64,000 bases of DNA from Crotophaga sulcirostris (Eukaryota; Chordata; Aves; Cuculiformes; Crotophagidae): positions 1,698,905 through 1,762,904 of the forward strand of contig VYZB01000024.1 of assembly GCA_013397455.1 (NCBI GenBank). The letters run 5' to 3'. Below the pieces are notes generated by a model, which saw only the letters and a program-made list of their open reading frames with translations, had not been told where the DNA came from and ran no database searches. The position numbers and the translations under genes are program-made. Every line of letters starts with the position of its first letter. The stretch's first letter is position 1. Below are positions 10,331 to 25,020 of the stretch, piece after piece.

Positions 10331-13300
10331 CCAGCAGCCTAAAATACCTCTGGGATTAGTTTCTTCTTCAAGTTCCCATTCCTGACTTTACTGAGATATT
10401 ACTTAGCTATGATAGGTGCCAATAAACTCTGGCTAGCCTCTCCCTGAAGATGCTTTATTTCAGATCATACTCTCTGAGGCTGTAGTCAGACTCATTTACC
10501 AAGGAAGCAGCTGAGTTGCTCTTTGTCTCTCTAGTGCCATCTGTCAGAGCTGATTTATGACATTAATAGAAGAGGTGAGGGCAGACAGACATCCAAAACC
10601 CCACTGCCACTCCAGTGCTGCAAACATTAGTGACATATTTCAGGTTGCATTCTCTGTCGGACATGGATCCCTTTCCACCTCTCTTGCCTTACTTTTGCTT
10701 TAGCTTTATCTCTGGCTCTTGGGAATGCAGGTTTAAGATTTACATGAAGTATGACTCCCTCTTCCCTGCTAGCTAGGATCAGATTTCTTCTCCCCACATG
10801 CCTGTTGGAAACCTACCTGAGCTTACATTCCAAGTGCATTCCTTAATTAGCACATTCCTCTAGCCCCACTGGCTTTCTTGCTCTTCTCAACGATTCAAGA
10901 CAGCTGCAGTATTTTTTGAATCATTTAACATCAGAACTGTTAATTGTCAATACTCCTGATTAGATTTAATAATATCTAGATCACTGTGAGTTTTTTTGTG
11001 GAAGCCATATATGGCATATTAAAAACTAAGTTTACTAGCATGGCATTTAAGTACTTTCTCTATATAACCTTGTTGAATTTAACTGTAAAGCACAGTGACC
11101 AATTGCTTGGATTTAGACAAACCATGACATTGCTGTTTAAGGAATACAAATTCTACCTCTTGACCTTGGAACGGCTCTTTACTGGGTTGCTTAATCAAAA
11201 TCCCAATACATATTTTTAATACCTTAATTTTCTCTAATTTCACATCAAAGGGCTTTTCTGAATGCTGTTAATTGTCTTTGAAGGTGCTGCATGTTTGGGC
11301 TAAGCAATCCACAGTTCAGCTAGTTTATTTAACTAGAGAAGCGTGTCAAAGAAGGAAAGAAAAGAAAATGGGATTATGAATTTTTTTTTGGATGACCGAC
11401 ATGTTTACTATTGAAATTCACTGCATCTCTGATTTTTGTGACTATTAGCTTATGAATATCCAGTGTTTTCATTTCTTATGACTATAGTTAATCTCTTAAT
11501 ATTTGTTTTTCCTCAAAGCTCTTGCTCTTAAAGTTGCAGAATTGATGGCAAATCCTCGCTTTTCATCAAAAAACTAAGTATCTATTTTGCATTACCTCAG
11601 GAAAAGGGTCATTATTTATTATTTTTAACAGTATGATTTTTAAATCTGTCTCATGACAGTGAAGATGTTATTTTTGTTGAAGTACAAAACACTTTTTCAG
11701 TATTTGACATTATCTTATATAGTAGTTGTCAGAGATTTAACTACAGGTGGTAAAGTAGTGGTGAACATAAAAGCATTACCATAGAACTTTTGGACATTCA
11801 TAATTGGTCAAGTTGACATAATATGAGCACAGAATGTAAGGATGGTCTTTCCTCTAAAATCATTATGCTCTCAATCTATGAGACAGCCTGATTAATGCAG
11901 AAGTAAAAGACGACAGTGAAATACTGGTGCTGCGTTAGATGTAACACAGAAACAACATCACAATTGTCAATTTTTGTCAGCATCCAAACAGAAAAGTTGT
12001 AAGGTGCAAAAAGAAGGAAAAGGGAAATGGAGAAAATGGTCCTAATAACTACAAGAGAGAGAAGAAAAAAAAGAGCATTTCCTTGTTAAATGATTACCGT
12101 TCGGGCTGTAGACCAAGTGTTCCACATTCCCCTTTCTACAGAACATAATAAAATCTTGGGTGTTGCTTTCACAGCTGCAATCTCGTGGCAAAGCCACCGG
12201 ATTCAGAGCTGAGACATCTTGACATCTGTCCCACTTCTAGGGTCTGGAAGGAAGTTTACTCTCCTGTGCTTGTGGAAGACACTAGAGTTCTGGGGATTTT
12301 CATGGCATGTCTCCTGCTACTATAAAATGAATAACATGATATACTGCTTTTTGCTTCACGAAGCAGTACCAGAAACTTCAAACCATTCTGAAGCTGGTTT
12401 TTTACTGGAAAGATGAACCATTCCCTGAGAGGTGGCTACTGCATTCTACACTCTCTGCAGAGAATGCTTGGATTGAATGATATCCCACCATTCTTCCCCA
12501 TAAAATGCCTTTAATATGCTGCGTAGCCCACTAATTAAATCGCATGTATCACCAATTATGAGGAATCAAATAACTTCGGTGTGGGTAGTTATCTTGCCTG
12601 TCTTGCCCAGCAGTGCATGTCTCAGGAAACCTGAGTGCTTCTGTATCTTTATTGGGAAGACAGGCCAGGTGTTCCCAGTGTGGCCTCTGAACCATTTTCT
12701 GGTCACTGCTTTGCTTCCATGTCCATCCCTTTTCCTCCTCATTCCAGCACTACAGCACTTTAGAACAGCGGCCACTCATTTCCTCAGTGAAATATTTTCT
12801 GTAGGCTAGCAAGTGGGAAAATGAAGCAGCAGCAAATGGAGCAGCCCTGTCATGTTCCTCCCCACCACTCTCACCTGTACCCAAGCTCGTCACTTCAGCC
12901 ACCATCCCTGCCAGTTTCTGGATGCAGATGACCCAGCATTTGGACACTAGTATAGGTCTCCCATATAAAATATTACTGCCAAGCTTCTGGGCCGGCTTTA
13001 GGAATGTGTTTTTAATATTCATTTTTCACTCTGTCTGTTACAAATGTGTACAGTGCAATTATTATAATGCTTTGCACATGTGGTGTTATGAAATGTGTGC
13101 CTCTAAAGTCATGCCAGGTTTTTTTCCTGTAACCGAAATATATTATTTTTACCTATGTTCCAGTCAGTTTGCCACACACTTAAAAAAAACACAACAGAAA
13201 AACCTTTATTGCAAAGATTAAACTAACAACTATGTAAACAATGCAACCAAAAGAGAACAGACCCATTTTCTTCACAAAAGAACATGTTTTTTTCATTTGC

Positions 13301-16300
13301 ATTCTTGGACTTCTTTTCTCTTGTGCTCCAGCTCCTCCACACAGACACAGATGCTCACACAAACATCTATCCATATTAAAAATACATGCACATAAGCATG
13401 TTGTATGAAAGGAAATCATTCCCTAGCTGGGAAGCCATGCTCTATCCAAATATCCTCAGCTCCAGCAAAGGCTGTCCTTGCACTAGTCACCTTCAAGCTT
13501 AACCACTTCAGATCATTATACCCAATAACAGTGCATCATTCCTTGCTCAAAAAAAATCAGCTTTCACAGAACATGACAGACAGTCATCAGAGAGACACTG
13601 TATTTATTATGCTTGGGCAATCCATTTTTTGTTCCTCACTTGCCATGGGGTTCAATTAAAGTATATGGCACCCAGATCCTATTCACAGCCTTGGTGGCTC
13701 TGTAACTCACATGTGGGGTTTCCTGGGATAACAGCATCTTCCTGAAGCAATTAAGGAATCAGTGTTTGGAGATAACATGGGAAGCATGAGTGAAGGACAC
13801 AGATCTTACACTAGAGCCAGGCACAGCCCCCTTGGAGGAGAAAGTAACTGCTGCAGGTGTCATTGCACTCAGAACTTTGAACAAAATCCATCTCTTTAAT
13901 CCATCTCTTCTGTAATTTGCTCTCCACTTGACCACCCGACAATCTCTCTTGCTTTGCCTTCATTTCCATTCAAACACCCTAGTCAGCCAGAACACAAACG
14001 AAGTCCATTATTTCTTTAGCATATTGAGAGGAGTGTGTGTATGTGGGTATTACTGGGTAATGATTTGGGTGTTAATCAGAGTAGTATGAGCATTATGAAG
14101 TGATGGACAGAAAACTGACACAAATGTGTGCTTGATTTTCCAACTTCTTTAGTAGTTTTTTGAAGATGGATCAAGTTACTTAAAATCTGCCAGATAATTC
14201 CTAGATATTATACTAATAATAAAGGCAAAGATTTCATTTTAAGTATGTAACTTCAGCTAACGAACTTCCTTGAACGTTATCTAATAACTCAATTTAAAAT
14301 CCAGACAAACCAAATGATATTACTAATAAGGCTATTTTGAAGAAATGTCAAAACAAGAGATAACTGAGAGCTTATCCACTTTTGGGTGTGGTAGTATGAT
14401 TTTGTATTGTTCTGCTTAAAGAACACATTTATAGAAAAACTGATCTTTCACTGAGCTTCAAAATTAATGATGTTAAGGCAATCTCAAACCTTCATCAAAA
14501 CCAGATTTGGTACTGATAGTCTACCCAGGGTCATGAGGCTGTGTCAAGCCTATAACCTGACATACTTCTATTGCAAAAATAGATAAATTCAACACTGTGG
14601 CTAGACTTTGTGACATATTTTACAACCCTAGTTCCTCAGTCATCTAGATCAGACATGTCTGCAAGGTACCTTTGGTCTATAGATTTAAGCTTCTTTCCAA
14701 TGGGAAAAAGAACATGCAATGGGAGACAAGATGTTAGTCTGTCCATCCAGGCCTCTTTCCAACACAGACTCAAGCTATGTCCGTGATATACACTGTACTA
14801 AAGAGCTGGGTATAATAGCTCACAAGTGGTGGCTGGCTTTCCAAATTTTAAAGGACAACATTGATAAATAAGGCAATGATGCTAATTGCTTTTACATGCT
14901 CTCACTGATCCATATCACTTCAGAGATGCACCACTGTCAGACGAAACATCTGAAATTTCCAATCTTTGCTTCACAGAACGGCAGCAGAACTTTGACAGTA
15001 GATACATACACCCCAACAAGTAGTGAATCTGTTACCCAATATTTAATGATGCACAGGACCAAAATCAAGTGGGTCAAACAAGGATGTCCAATCTGACTAG
15101 AGACAAACTAGTTCATTCACAAAGACCATCTTCCAGATATACTGAAACTTAACAAGAGGAGTTGTGGGGAAGACTGATACACAAACCTGGCCACTGTGAT
15201 GGTCTCTTTACACTCTAGCAGGAAGTCACCGCAGCAGATAACTAGCATCAAAAAACCTCAGTTTTTATTCCTGAAATAAAAGTGCCAGGGCACAGACCCA
15301 CTACAGTCCCATGACTGGCCATATCATTAAATATGAGCACAATATCTGGCAGTTTTGGTCCTGCATTCTAGTCCATTCCCCAACAAGTCGTGGGCATGAC
15401 TAATGGGTGAACATGGGCCAAGGACTGTTCCCCATAGACTAATCCCCATAGTTTGGATGCAGCCACCTGTGTTTGGAGGACAGGTTTCAGTCCCATGTGC
15501 ATGAGTCATGGCCTTTCAGTTGGCCAGAGAGCCAGGATGTACTTTATTTCCTAGTACAGATGTAGTCACCGATGTCTTTGTTATGGGAGCCATTGAACTC
15601 TGTGAGTCTTTGCTATGAACAAGAGAATCCCATATTTCTAAAAAAAATGTAATTATATTCCAGTTAAGCAGCAAGCCATGGTGAACCTCATTTTGTTTGA
15701 TTTTGTTTGATTTCATTTAGTCAACAGCCTAAAACTTCAACTAGTTTTCTGAAACACATCCAGCCTTCTTTGCTCTGGAAATCTCAGAGGATCAATCTCC
15801 CTGAGGAGATTTTCAGTGTGCCCTCATTCAGGCTAGGCAGGCATGTCTTTCATGCTGTTTTTATATTTCCACATCTTCTCCTGGCTGAACACAAGAAGTA
15901 GGAAAGCTGCTCAGAACTTAATTTAAAAGGTAAACTGAGCTCTTTTGAATTTCAAAAAGTCTCAGGATGGATCTTCTTTTATCAGAACCAGCTTATCCAT
16001 CCCTAATTCAGACAGAAAGGTAGGAGTCCAGATCATAACTTTTTGATTTAACTTCAGATGTTCTCAAAGTTCAGAGGTATTTGGATCTCAGGTTTTGGTG
16101 CAGGCCTATCCGTGACCTCCCCTGCCCTTGTCTCACCTCTTACCTGCCTATTCTCCAACACATGAGTATCTTCTTTTCAGCTTTCCTCCCCCTCCATTGC
16201 TTTTCCAAGATTAAAGCTCTTTATTATTACTATAAACATAATTCCTGTAAGAGATAAGAAGCTCCCCAGTGTATCTTTATTAATCCTGGTTAAGATAACA

Positions 16301-19300
16301 TTTTGAAAGCAGACAAGGAAAGAGATTTATAAAGAGCAAGAGAAGACAGTTGCAGATCAGCACAGCAGGGCCAGAATTTCCTACACTGTCTGAATCTGTT
16401 TATAAAGAAGTGTGAGTTAAAAATTGCCCTGTGTGTGAAGTCCCCCACTAGTATATGTGTAACCACCTTGCTGAATCTAAGCCTAGATTATATTTTCTAG
16501 CATGGCCAATATTACAACCTTGTTGGGCCTAGGAATGGCTGCCATTGTATTTTGTCTTGCTCCCTCTCTCACTGCCCCTCAGTATCCTGAGGCTGATGGT
16601 GTCCCATGGAGCAGGGCACAGGGAAGATGTACGTGAGCCTTCAGTATCCCAAGCCCTTTGCTGGGAGGAGGATGATGCTGGTGTTAAAAGTGACTTCCTC
16701 CTCCTCTGGGAGTTGCTTGGGGACATTCTTACATTTCCTGACATGCTGTGTATCTTGATCTTTTGTCACAGGTCTGCAGCTCCATGTATGCTCTGTGTAT
16801 GCTCTATGGTGCACTTTATGAATGCTGGTTACTTCTCGGTTCTCATCACTACCCCTAAGACTGCCTTACACAGCACTCAGGTCTGTATTTGTTTGCTGAC
16901 CACTAACTGACACCAATTTGTAGTCCTTCGGTTCCACGTGTCTTCCTTTGCCTGTGCTCCCAAAGCCTATGCCTTCCCCCCTCTTTGCTGCATTTTAGTC
17001 TAGGGTCTATGACTTTGTTTCGCTATCAGTTAGTGAGAAAAAATCATTTAAAACAGGTGTCATACCTCAGAGTTGTTCCAAGCTACTCAAAAGCTAAAAC
17101 AAACAGGTAGAAGCCCACCAGTCAACAGGTAACTGCTGTTACAAGCTGAAGCAAATCTCCAGTGGGCCAAGACAAGTCCAGACAAATCCTAAGAGGCCCG
17201 TACTGCTAGCCTGGGGCAAAGCCATACCTGTTACAAGCAATGGCAATACCATATTTACTGAACAAAAAGGTTACAGATATTCTTTTTCTCTGCATGGGCT
17301 CTAGTATTTTTTCTGACAGCTGCCCATGAAATCCTGGACAGATTTCTTCGTCCTTCTGAAACTGTGAAACAGGAATGAAATATATTGTCACCTTAATACA
17401 GTAGAATGAGAGGAAACTGGTAGAAATTAGTCAGCTGTTGTTATTTGTTGAAATAAGAATCTCTGGTTTGGCAAAACCAAATAAGTAGAATATGAGGAAT
17501 GACATTTTTCTGGGAAAGTTCCTCGGAAACTTAGGAAAACCTGATCTGAAATCCTTTTGACAACCAGGTGAAGAAAATACTCGTTCTCTACCCAGATGTG
17601 CATGCTGAAAAGCAACAGCGTGATGGAATATCTTAAAGTGATCCATCATATTCTATATGAAATTTTTCTTAAAACTGAGAACATAATCATTTACTCAAAA
17701 TGGGAGGATCACCTTTTAGATGCATAAACAGATAAAAAAATAATTTCATTATTGAAGTACTGAGAAAATTAAATCATTCTCAGAGGCTAGATGAACACCG
17801 ATAAAGCTTACTTATTCTGGACTAATCTTGTGGGCAAAATACTCTCTAATGTGCACAAGAAGCAAAGATTATGAAGAGCATAGCATATTGAAATCTAAAT
17901 TAATCCTTCTTATTGACTGATAATATGCCCTTATCCTGGGGGAATATGCCTAATTTATCACTTTTTAAGTGATTTGGATTCCTTTAGGATGAGCAACTCC
18001 CCAATTTATTTTCATTGACTAACTGCGTTGGGAAAGGAGTCATTAAATATGAATGGGGATTATTTTGTTTTGAAAAAGTTCTACAAAAATTCATATTCAG
18101 TCAGTGCTGTTTAGATTGCATGTTTTTTCATATTGCAAGGAAGAGAGAATATTTGCAGCACCAACTCTAAAAAATAAAAAAATGAAAATAAGATGCATTG
18201 CATAGTTTTCTAGCAGACAGCTATTGTGCTCTGAGTTTTTCATTGTTTCTGAAGCCTCTCTCCCCAAAACGCATGCAGTATAGACTGAAACAGTGGTGCT
18301 GGTACAAGGAGGGGAGATCTGTTCCCAACTGCTGTCATATTCACAGAATAGAAAAATGTGGAAAAAGAAAATATCTTACTGTAAAGTCTTGAAGGGCAAC
18401 TTAGCCAGAGGATGTTACTTCATATAACCCTTGAGGCTGACCTAGATTTTAGTAAGGGCCCTTGGACCTGACTGTAAATTGGCACCCTACCATGTTTAAC
18501 AGTTTGCTTATAATGCAGTCTAAGAAAGAATACCTTAATACAAGAATAACATAATAAATGAAAAAAAAATGCAGGTCCTGACCTAGACAATTTTTTTGCA
18601 AAGGTGTTTTTCCTATCTGGACTTCCCACTTCTCCTACTCCCTTTGTCCATTTCCCTTTCACAGAATCTGGAAGCCCCTGTTCAGTCCATCTGCCACAAG
18701 GCGCTGTCTCCCTACTTAACTGACGTGCTCATCATATTTGTGTTGAACTAGATTCTGTCAGGTCTTTAAAACAATAAGCATGCAAAACATACAAGTAGTG
18801 TGTGCTGTGCATAAAAGACCAGTCTGCATTGTGGTTTGCACTTCATTCTTGTTTCTTCTCCAATATAATCCATTAGTAAATGTTTGCCCGTAGACCTATA
18901 TGAGGGATTCAAGTGTCCAGCAGTCTCTAGTTTTCTAAGTCTAATTTTTTATTTATCCAATAGAATGATGCTCTTCTTCCTTTCTTACAAACCATTACTG
19001 TCAAAGGAACAGTGAAGTAGCATTAGACAAATGCTTTGTAGCTTTTTTTCAGTCTTTGATAAAACTTTTATGGAAATCCTATGAAATTTAATCATCTTTC
19101 CTATCACCTTCCTAGAGACTGCCCTAGGAAGCAACAAGGGCTTCTCACTGGACTTGCTTGTTGTTCCTTACTACTATATGGAAAACAGTCATCAACTGTT
19201 CAAGTCAGCAAGAACCTAGCAATGGTAAGCAAAAATCTTTGACTGAATTTGGCCTGATGGATGTCATATTTTCCACTCCAAAACAAAATTCATTGCCTTT

Positions 19301-21718
19301 TGCAGTGTCTTTGCACAATGCACAAGGTGTTCTTCCACAGGGTAGATTTATGCTTGGAATGAACCCAGTACTTTTTCCGCACTGAAACTGAGAAAACAGA
19401 CCTACTTTGTCACATAGCCTCTTCTTCTCATACTCTGTCCCCAGGTGGAACAAGCTATGGAGTGCAAACTAACCTGTGTGTGACAGGTGAGCCTTTAGGT
19501 AAGGACTAAGTCTGGTTAATGTGGTTTTTTTGGAGTCATTGGAGTTTCTTGACTGGGGACATGTGTTCAGTGTCCAGGTTGCAACAATAGCTCCTGAGCT
19601 TGTGGCTGCTCTGGCAGACAGGGCTGTACCTGAAAAATGATGACCAGCTCAGGGCACAGCACTGGGAGCCCTGCATGAACCAAGGAGCAACTCGCAACCT
19701 GAAGATTAGCAGCTTGATGTTGTTTTTCATTCTAGGCCAAAGTTCACTTCTGCATCTTTCTGGGACAGAAGACCAGAGGTTTGAAAGTGCTCAAGTACAT
19801 AACATCTAAACCCTAGGAGAGCACTGATGGGATGGAAGGATATGCTACACCTCTTTTCTCTGCAGAAAGCTCTACGATGCTTGTTAGTTAAATGAGAAAT
19901 ACTTCAATTACATTACTTGCAAGTGAAAGATGAAGAAAGGTGAATGCAGTGGCAAAGGACTCTGAATGCATCCTGTGCCTTATATGGCAGACCTACGGCC
20001 TATATACTGCCTTTCCCTATCGTCAAAAATGCAGATACTAGGGAAGGAGTAGAAAAATGGGCCAAGTATAAAGAGATCCTTCTATAAGTGTGTCCTTCCA
20101 GCTTCTGGCCATGTGCAGTTCAGGGAATTTCTCAGGCAGAGTTCATATTTGCATGTTACTGGAGATGGATTTACTTCCTTCCATTAATTTGACTCCTTGC
20201 TTTCCTGAACACATCAGTGCCTTGATACCCTGAAGTAATGAGTTCCATGGGTTAATTAGAGATAGGATACAATTATCAGGGCAGGAAAATTTCTGGAATC
20301 AAAGGCCATGGCTACAGTGGAGGAAAAGAAAAATGTATTTTTTTCCTTGACAATGTGTCATATTATGTATTAATGTAGTTGATTACATCTTATTCACATG
20401 AGCCTTTATTGGCTAATGTAAAAGATAAAAATATATGGTTATAACAAAAATACAAATTGCAAATATCTCCAAAAGACTTGTGCTTTCACATTCTATTTAG
20501 CAAAGTTGTATAAAGCTCATTTCCTTTCTTCCAAGAAAACCCAATTTCATTCAAAGTACGAAATTTCAGGAGGTCTCGATACTGAATAGCCAGCTTTTGT
20601 TTGTGTTAAACTTTCTGCAAGACAAGGAAATACAAATTGGTTTTGCAAATGCTTATCAAATAGGTTTTGAATTTGTAAAATCCAAACTGGCCATTTCAAA
20701 TTCTGCCTTTATATTTCCTGCACAGAGTGCTTTTGTCTTTGACCTATTTAAAATAAAAACTTCCCATATAAGCTTTCAAACATAAAAGTTGCTGTTCGCT
20801 ACCTGCAAACTTCACACAGAATCCAGCCACACTGTATAAAAGGCTCACTGATAAGATGTTTAAGCATCATAAAATGATTATAATAAAAGCTGTTGAGGTT
20901 TGGAGTCAAGGTTCCCCAATGTTCTTGTTTTGACAAATGATCTTTGTAGCACTTACATATCATAAACTGTGTTTAAAATTAAATACTCCGATTAAATCAA
21001 AAGCTTGAATTTGCCCTCTGGAGTCATAAACAACCAAAAATGAGATGTGTTTTTGCTCTTTCTGCAGCAAGAGGATTAGAATGAGAGAGGGAACAACAAT
21101 AAAGGCTGTTGAAAGGCCTTTCTGATAAAAGCCCTAGTTTCAGTTTTATACTAAATTTTATTCTGATTTGCAGTTTTGTGGTCTTTCTTACCAATTATTG
21201 GAAGAATTGCCAACAAAATAGAGGTTGCACAAGCACTTTCTCCACACTCATTTCTACTACTCTTGTTCATAGAACCTCATTCTTAATTTCTTAGCTCAGT
21301 TGTGTCATAGAGGTGTGTTTTTACCACCCTCAAGGTAATTTCAAGATTTTCTCAGAGATTAAAACTCTTAGAAGTTTATTTATGGGAGACCTACACTACA
21401 GAGCACAGCAGAAAGAAGGATGACCCTAGAAGAAGGAATATGCCCTGCTTCCAGAACAGCCTGATTGGTCCACCTACTGTCCTCACTGATTATTATAGTG
21501 CAAAGATACTTTTATTAAACATAATGATATTAAATGGACCTGATGCGATTTAACACATTTATGAGAGTCTTTCATGTCTCGCTGTTGGAGGCTGATATTT
21601 AAACCCTAGTCCTCACCAAACCTGAAAGCATTAATAATCTCCTTCTCTTTGGCCCATATGCAGGCTCATTACAGTTGCTCTTTATAGTTATCTATTTTCT
21701 CTTAGGCCCTTATGCAGA
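10331..21718. other. Non-coding DNA without a recognisable gene
   Basis: About 11 kb with no recognisable exon, RNA gene or high-copy repeat. Open frames reach only 121 codons (16545-16910, plus strand) and show no domain. The sequence alternates AT-rich stretches (11.2-12.1, 14.1-14.6, 17.6-18.2, 20.3-21.0 kb) with slightly GC-richer ones (12.6-12.9, 16.55-16.75 kb). The part at about 20330-20960 lacks repeat character and is a candidate for a conserved non-coding element. Small A/G-rich runs occur at about 12003-12078. Confidence 0.65.
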
Positions 21719-21825
21719 AAAGAATCCCTATAGAGGAAAAAGCTTAAGCACTTGATTAGCTTTAAATACATTGAAGTCACTGCACAAAGTTAAGCAGGTG
21801 CTTAATGCTTTCCTGAATCAGGGCC
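21719..21825 (+). repeat. Old sauropsid-type interspersed repeat fragment (candidate)
   Basis: The segment contains ATTGAAGTCACTGCACAAAG, then TAAGCAGGTGCTTAATGC and TTTCCTGAATCAGGGCC. The order 'attgaagtca ... ttaagca..tgcttaa.tgctttcctgaatc.gggcc' is familiar from dispersed decayed repeats shared by turtles, crocodilians and birds. I cannot assign a family name with confidence, and the ends are not defined. No coding capacity is present. Confidence 0.45.
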
Positions 21826-24800
21826 CCACAGCCCAGGGTTTCTGTCTCTGTACTGGTTTAAAAAATAATTATCTAGGATATGATTCTGTACTTAACTTCT
21901 GTGATACAAATCAGGAGAACTCAATTTGGATTAAAAAGCTTTGTTCATCATTTCCTGGTATCTTATATAGCATCTAGAAAAATGGATGTCAAACATTAGC
22001 AGTGGAGAAGAGCAGAGTTTAGATAAACTTTGTATTCACTTTTATCACAGTCACAGAAGACAACACGATACAAGGAAACTGCAGCTCTGGGCTGGTGGTG
22101 GAGCACGAGCATAAAATTAGAACACAGGATCAGGCTGAATTGACTCTTCTTGGCCTGGGTGTGCGAGTTGTCTCCAGAGCATTGTAACGAGGTGGGTAGA
22201 AGTGGGCTGAGCAGGGGCAGCAGGGTGCATAGGTAGTGATGAGTGCCATGAGCAGGACATAGATGTAATGTGTCCTACATGGATACCTTCACAGTCACAC
22301 TGTACTGCTGGCCAGCATGCATATGAAAGGAGGCATGTGAAGACCACCTTCCCTACCATTCTGCCCTTTGGTTACTGTGCTCCTCTCCCTCAAGAATGAG
22401 GAGGGCCTTTATGCTTCAAGGGCACAATATCTCAAACCCTGCCTAGGTCCAGTTCCTATCCCCAAGTATGTGATACGTAAAATCCAGGCAGAACTTATCT
22501 CAACAGTTTCTCAAATTTGCTTTCATGGTGGAGGAGAAATCTTGTCTGTCTGAACTAATTTGGATTTTTGTAGTTTCCGGGAAAAAAAAAATCAAGTTAC
22601 CTTCGCTTTTGCTCATGGAATTATGATGTCATCCTGGTTTCCATGACACTATGAGACGCAAGGTCAGTTCAGATTCATTTGTGTTTCTTCAGAAACCCAT
22701 CTTAATCTGCAATTCCACTAACAGCCATTCTGTCAATGATCAGTAGCTGCTGACAAACTGCAGACTTGTTCGGTGCAGTTAGTTCAAGCCTTGCTGAGCA
22801 AGGTGTGAAGCTCTAGACAATAATCACGTACCCATTGACAGTGATGTTTGCTTGATGCATGATTTTGGATATGGACTCCAGACCTTCAGATGCCCTTCTA
22901 CCTTCAGCCTTCATAGCTGATTTTTAGTGGAAAGGATTTCAGGCACATTTCTTGCATTTAAGGGGTAGCTGCATATTAGCAAGGCAAATTCACAGTCTCA
23001 GCTGTTAATCTGCAGGAACATCTCTGGGTTTTGATCCAGGACAAACCAGCAGAATATTCACCCAGTGCACATTAATGTGCAGTATGGATGGACTGAATTC
23101 ATGGGGACAGCTCCTTAACAGCCATCAAAGAACATTATTTCACAATATCAGCAGACAGCCCTAAATTAGGAGCTGGCATCACCTGTCACTGATAAAGCAG
23201 GATTTGTAAGCATCAACTTGTAGGCTAAATGAAAGGGCAATGAGAGTAGACTGGAATGAGGTTTTGGGGATTACCCTAAGACTCAGATTATTCCCAGGAC
23301 CAGCCAGGTACAGCATAGATACTGCCTACAGAGTCATAGGTTCAATATAGATGTAGTCCCTGGGAGCAGAGGATATGGCATACAAAAAATGCAGAGCCAC
23401 CATTATCGCTGCCTATGCACAGCACGTGCATCTCTTACAGCTAGAAGTAGTTAACAGACATAAAATGAGCACATGCAGAGCTGGTAGATATGCCCAATTG
23501 AATGAATCAGTTTATATATTTTAATCCTTCTTAAACAGGTTTATCCTCCAAAGAGTTTCTCATTTCTTCTTCTTTTCCATGATTTAGCAGCCAGGAATCT
23601 TACAGCCCTACTGTGCTTAGAAGGGGGCTCCAATTTTTTATTTCTAACAAGGTTTCCAGCAGATTTTGAATGTCATACAAGTATTCTATTTGCACATTAA
23701 CTTCTTTCAGACTGAACACATCCAGAGCTAAATTATTATTCTTGAGAGCAATAAAGGCAAAAGAGGCATCACTCCCTGTTCTGTGGAAGGCACCATCATT
23801 CCTGGGCAAGGTTTAATAGACACTATTCTTCTCTTCTCTTTTCATTGCCAAGGAGACTTCCAGACACTTGCCATTGGGTGGGAGACCTATAGCCACATGT
23901 ACAGGAATAATCCAACAGTTTAAGTGTGCATGGTTTTTAAACTGAAAGCAGATGATCTTAGACTCTAAAGTTTTTGGCCCCTTTGAAAGCCTAGTACTCT
24001 ATAAGAGCAAAGCTGATCTAAGAACAGTTGTGAGATTCAGCCTACCAGGTGACAAGGTTTGCTGTTGAGCATTTTGAGACAAAGAACTGAAAAGGAACAG
24101 CATCAGAGCTGTGAGAAGTATCAGGACTAGATTCGTTAATAAGTCTCAATAACTCAAGGAAGACACTGGACTGCTGCAATCCTGAGAAATAAATGGAATA
24201 TTTATCCTTTGACCATGCTTCCTGTGAAACTACTTTCAATGTGAAATATATCTGGTAACATTTTATATGCAAGATAATTCAGTGTTCTGCATAGACACAC
24301 AACATGCTACTGAAGAAGCAGCAAATGCCAACAAAGATTATTTCAATCTGCAACTGGAAGCAAGAGTATAGACTGTCCCATTGCATGATGAGCTCTTCAT
24401 ACTGAGGGAAACTAACACCACACAACACTGCCTTGTAAAAGCTTTTGATGGCACTTTCATCCAAGAACAACAAACAAAAATTTGGCATGATTTCTGTGGT
24501 ACATAACATCATCATCAGACATTTAGCTCAAACATCAAAATATCCATCAGATAACTACGTATCCAATAGCATACATCCATGGAAAGATACAGTCCATATG
24601 CTGACTGGAAATTATTACATAGTAAAAATATGATATTTATACTGACTTTTACCATTTCTTGCAAAAACAACAATTATCCTTCCAACACAGAGAAATGTCT
24701 GATGCAATATTTTCCTATGAGAATTCAGTACATTTCATGAAATAATCTTGTAATAATATTGAACAAGTTTGATGTACTTGGCAGTGTGTTGGATGATATA

Positions 24801-24980
24801 AATCCACTGAGACAGTTGTCAGCACAAGTTTTGAGACACCACAGGGATCATCCTGGTACCAAAGTATTACAACTGACATCCTTAGCAATCTGATGAGACA
24901 CACCAAATCCTATAATACAAGTGACCCCACAGTGATCCTTATTGCAAACCTCTAACATGTCTTTTTTTTGGGGGGGGGGG
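21826..24980. other. Non-coding DNA without a recognisable gene
   Basis: No coding exon or recognisable repeat is seen. Short frames on both strands show no domain. A slightly GC-richer stretch occurs at about 22090-22340. The 3' edge becomes T- and then G-homopolymeric immediately before the assembly gap. Confidence 0.65.
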
Positions 24981-25020
24981 NNNNNNNNNNNNNNNNNNNN
25001 NNNNNNNNNNNNNNNNNNNN
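24981..25020. other. Assembly gap (40 Ns)
   Basis: Forty undetermined bases. They follow immediately on a run of T and then eleven G (24970-24980). Such homopolymers often mark failing reads, so the G-run itself may not be genuine. The true gap length is unknown. Confidence 0.99.

Noticed and set aside
16545..16910. 121-codon plus-strand open frame in a slightly GC-rich stretch
   Set aside because: No domain, and an opposite-strand frame lies over its first half. GC-rich composition alone lengthens chance frames.
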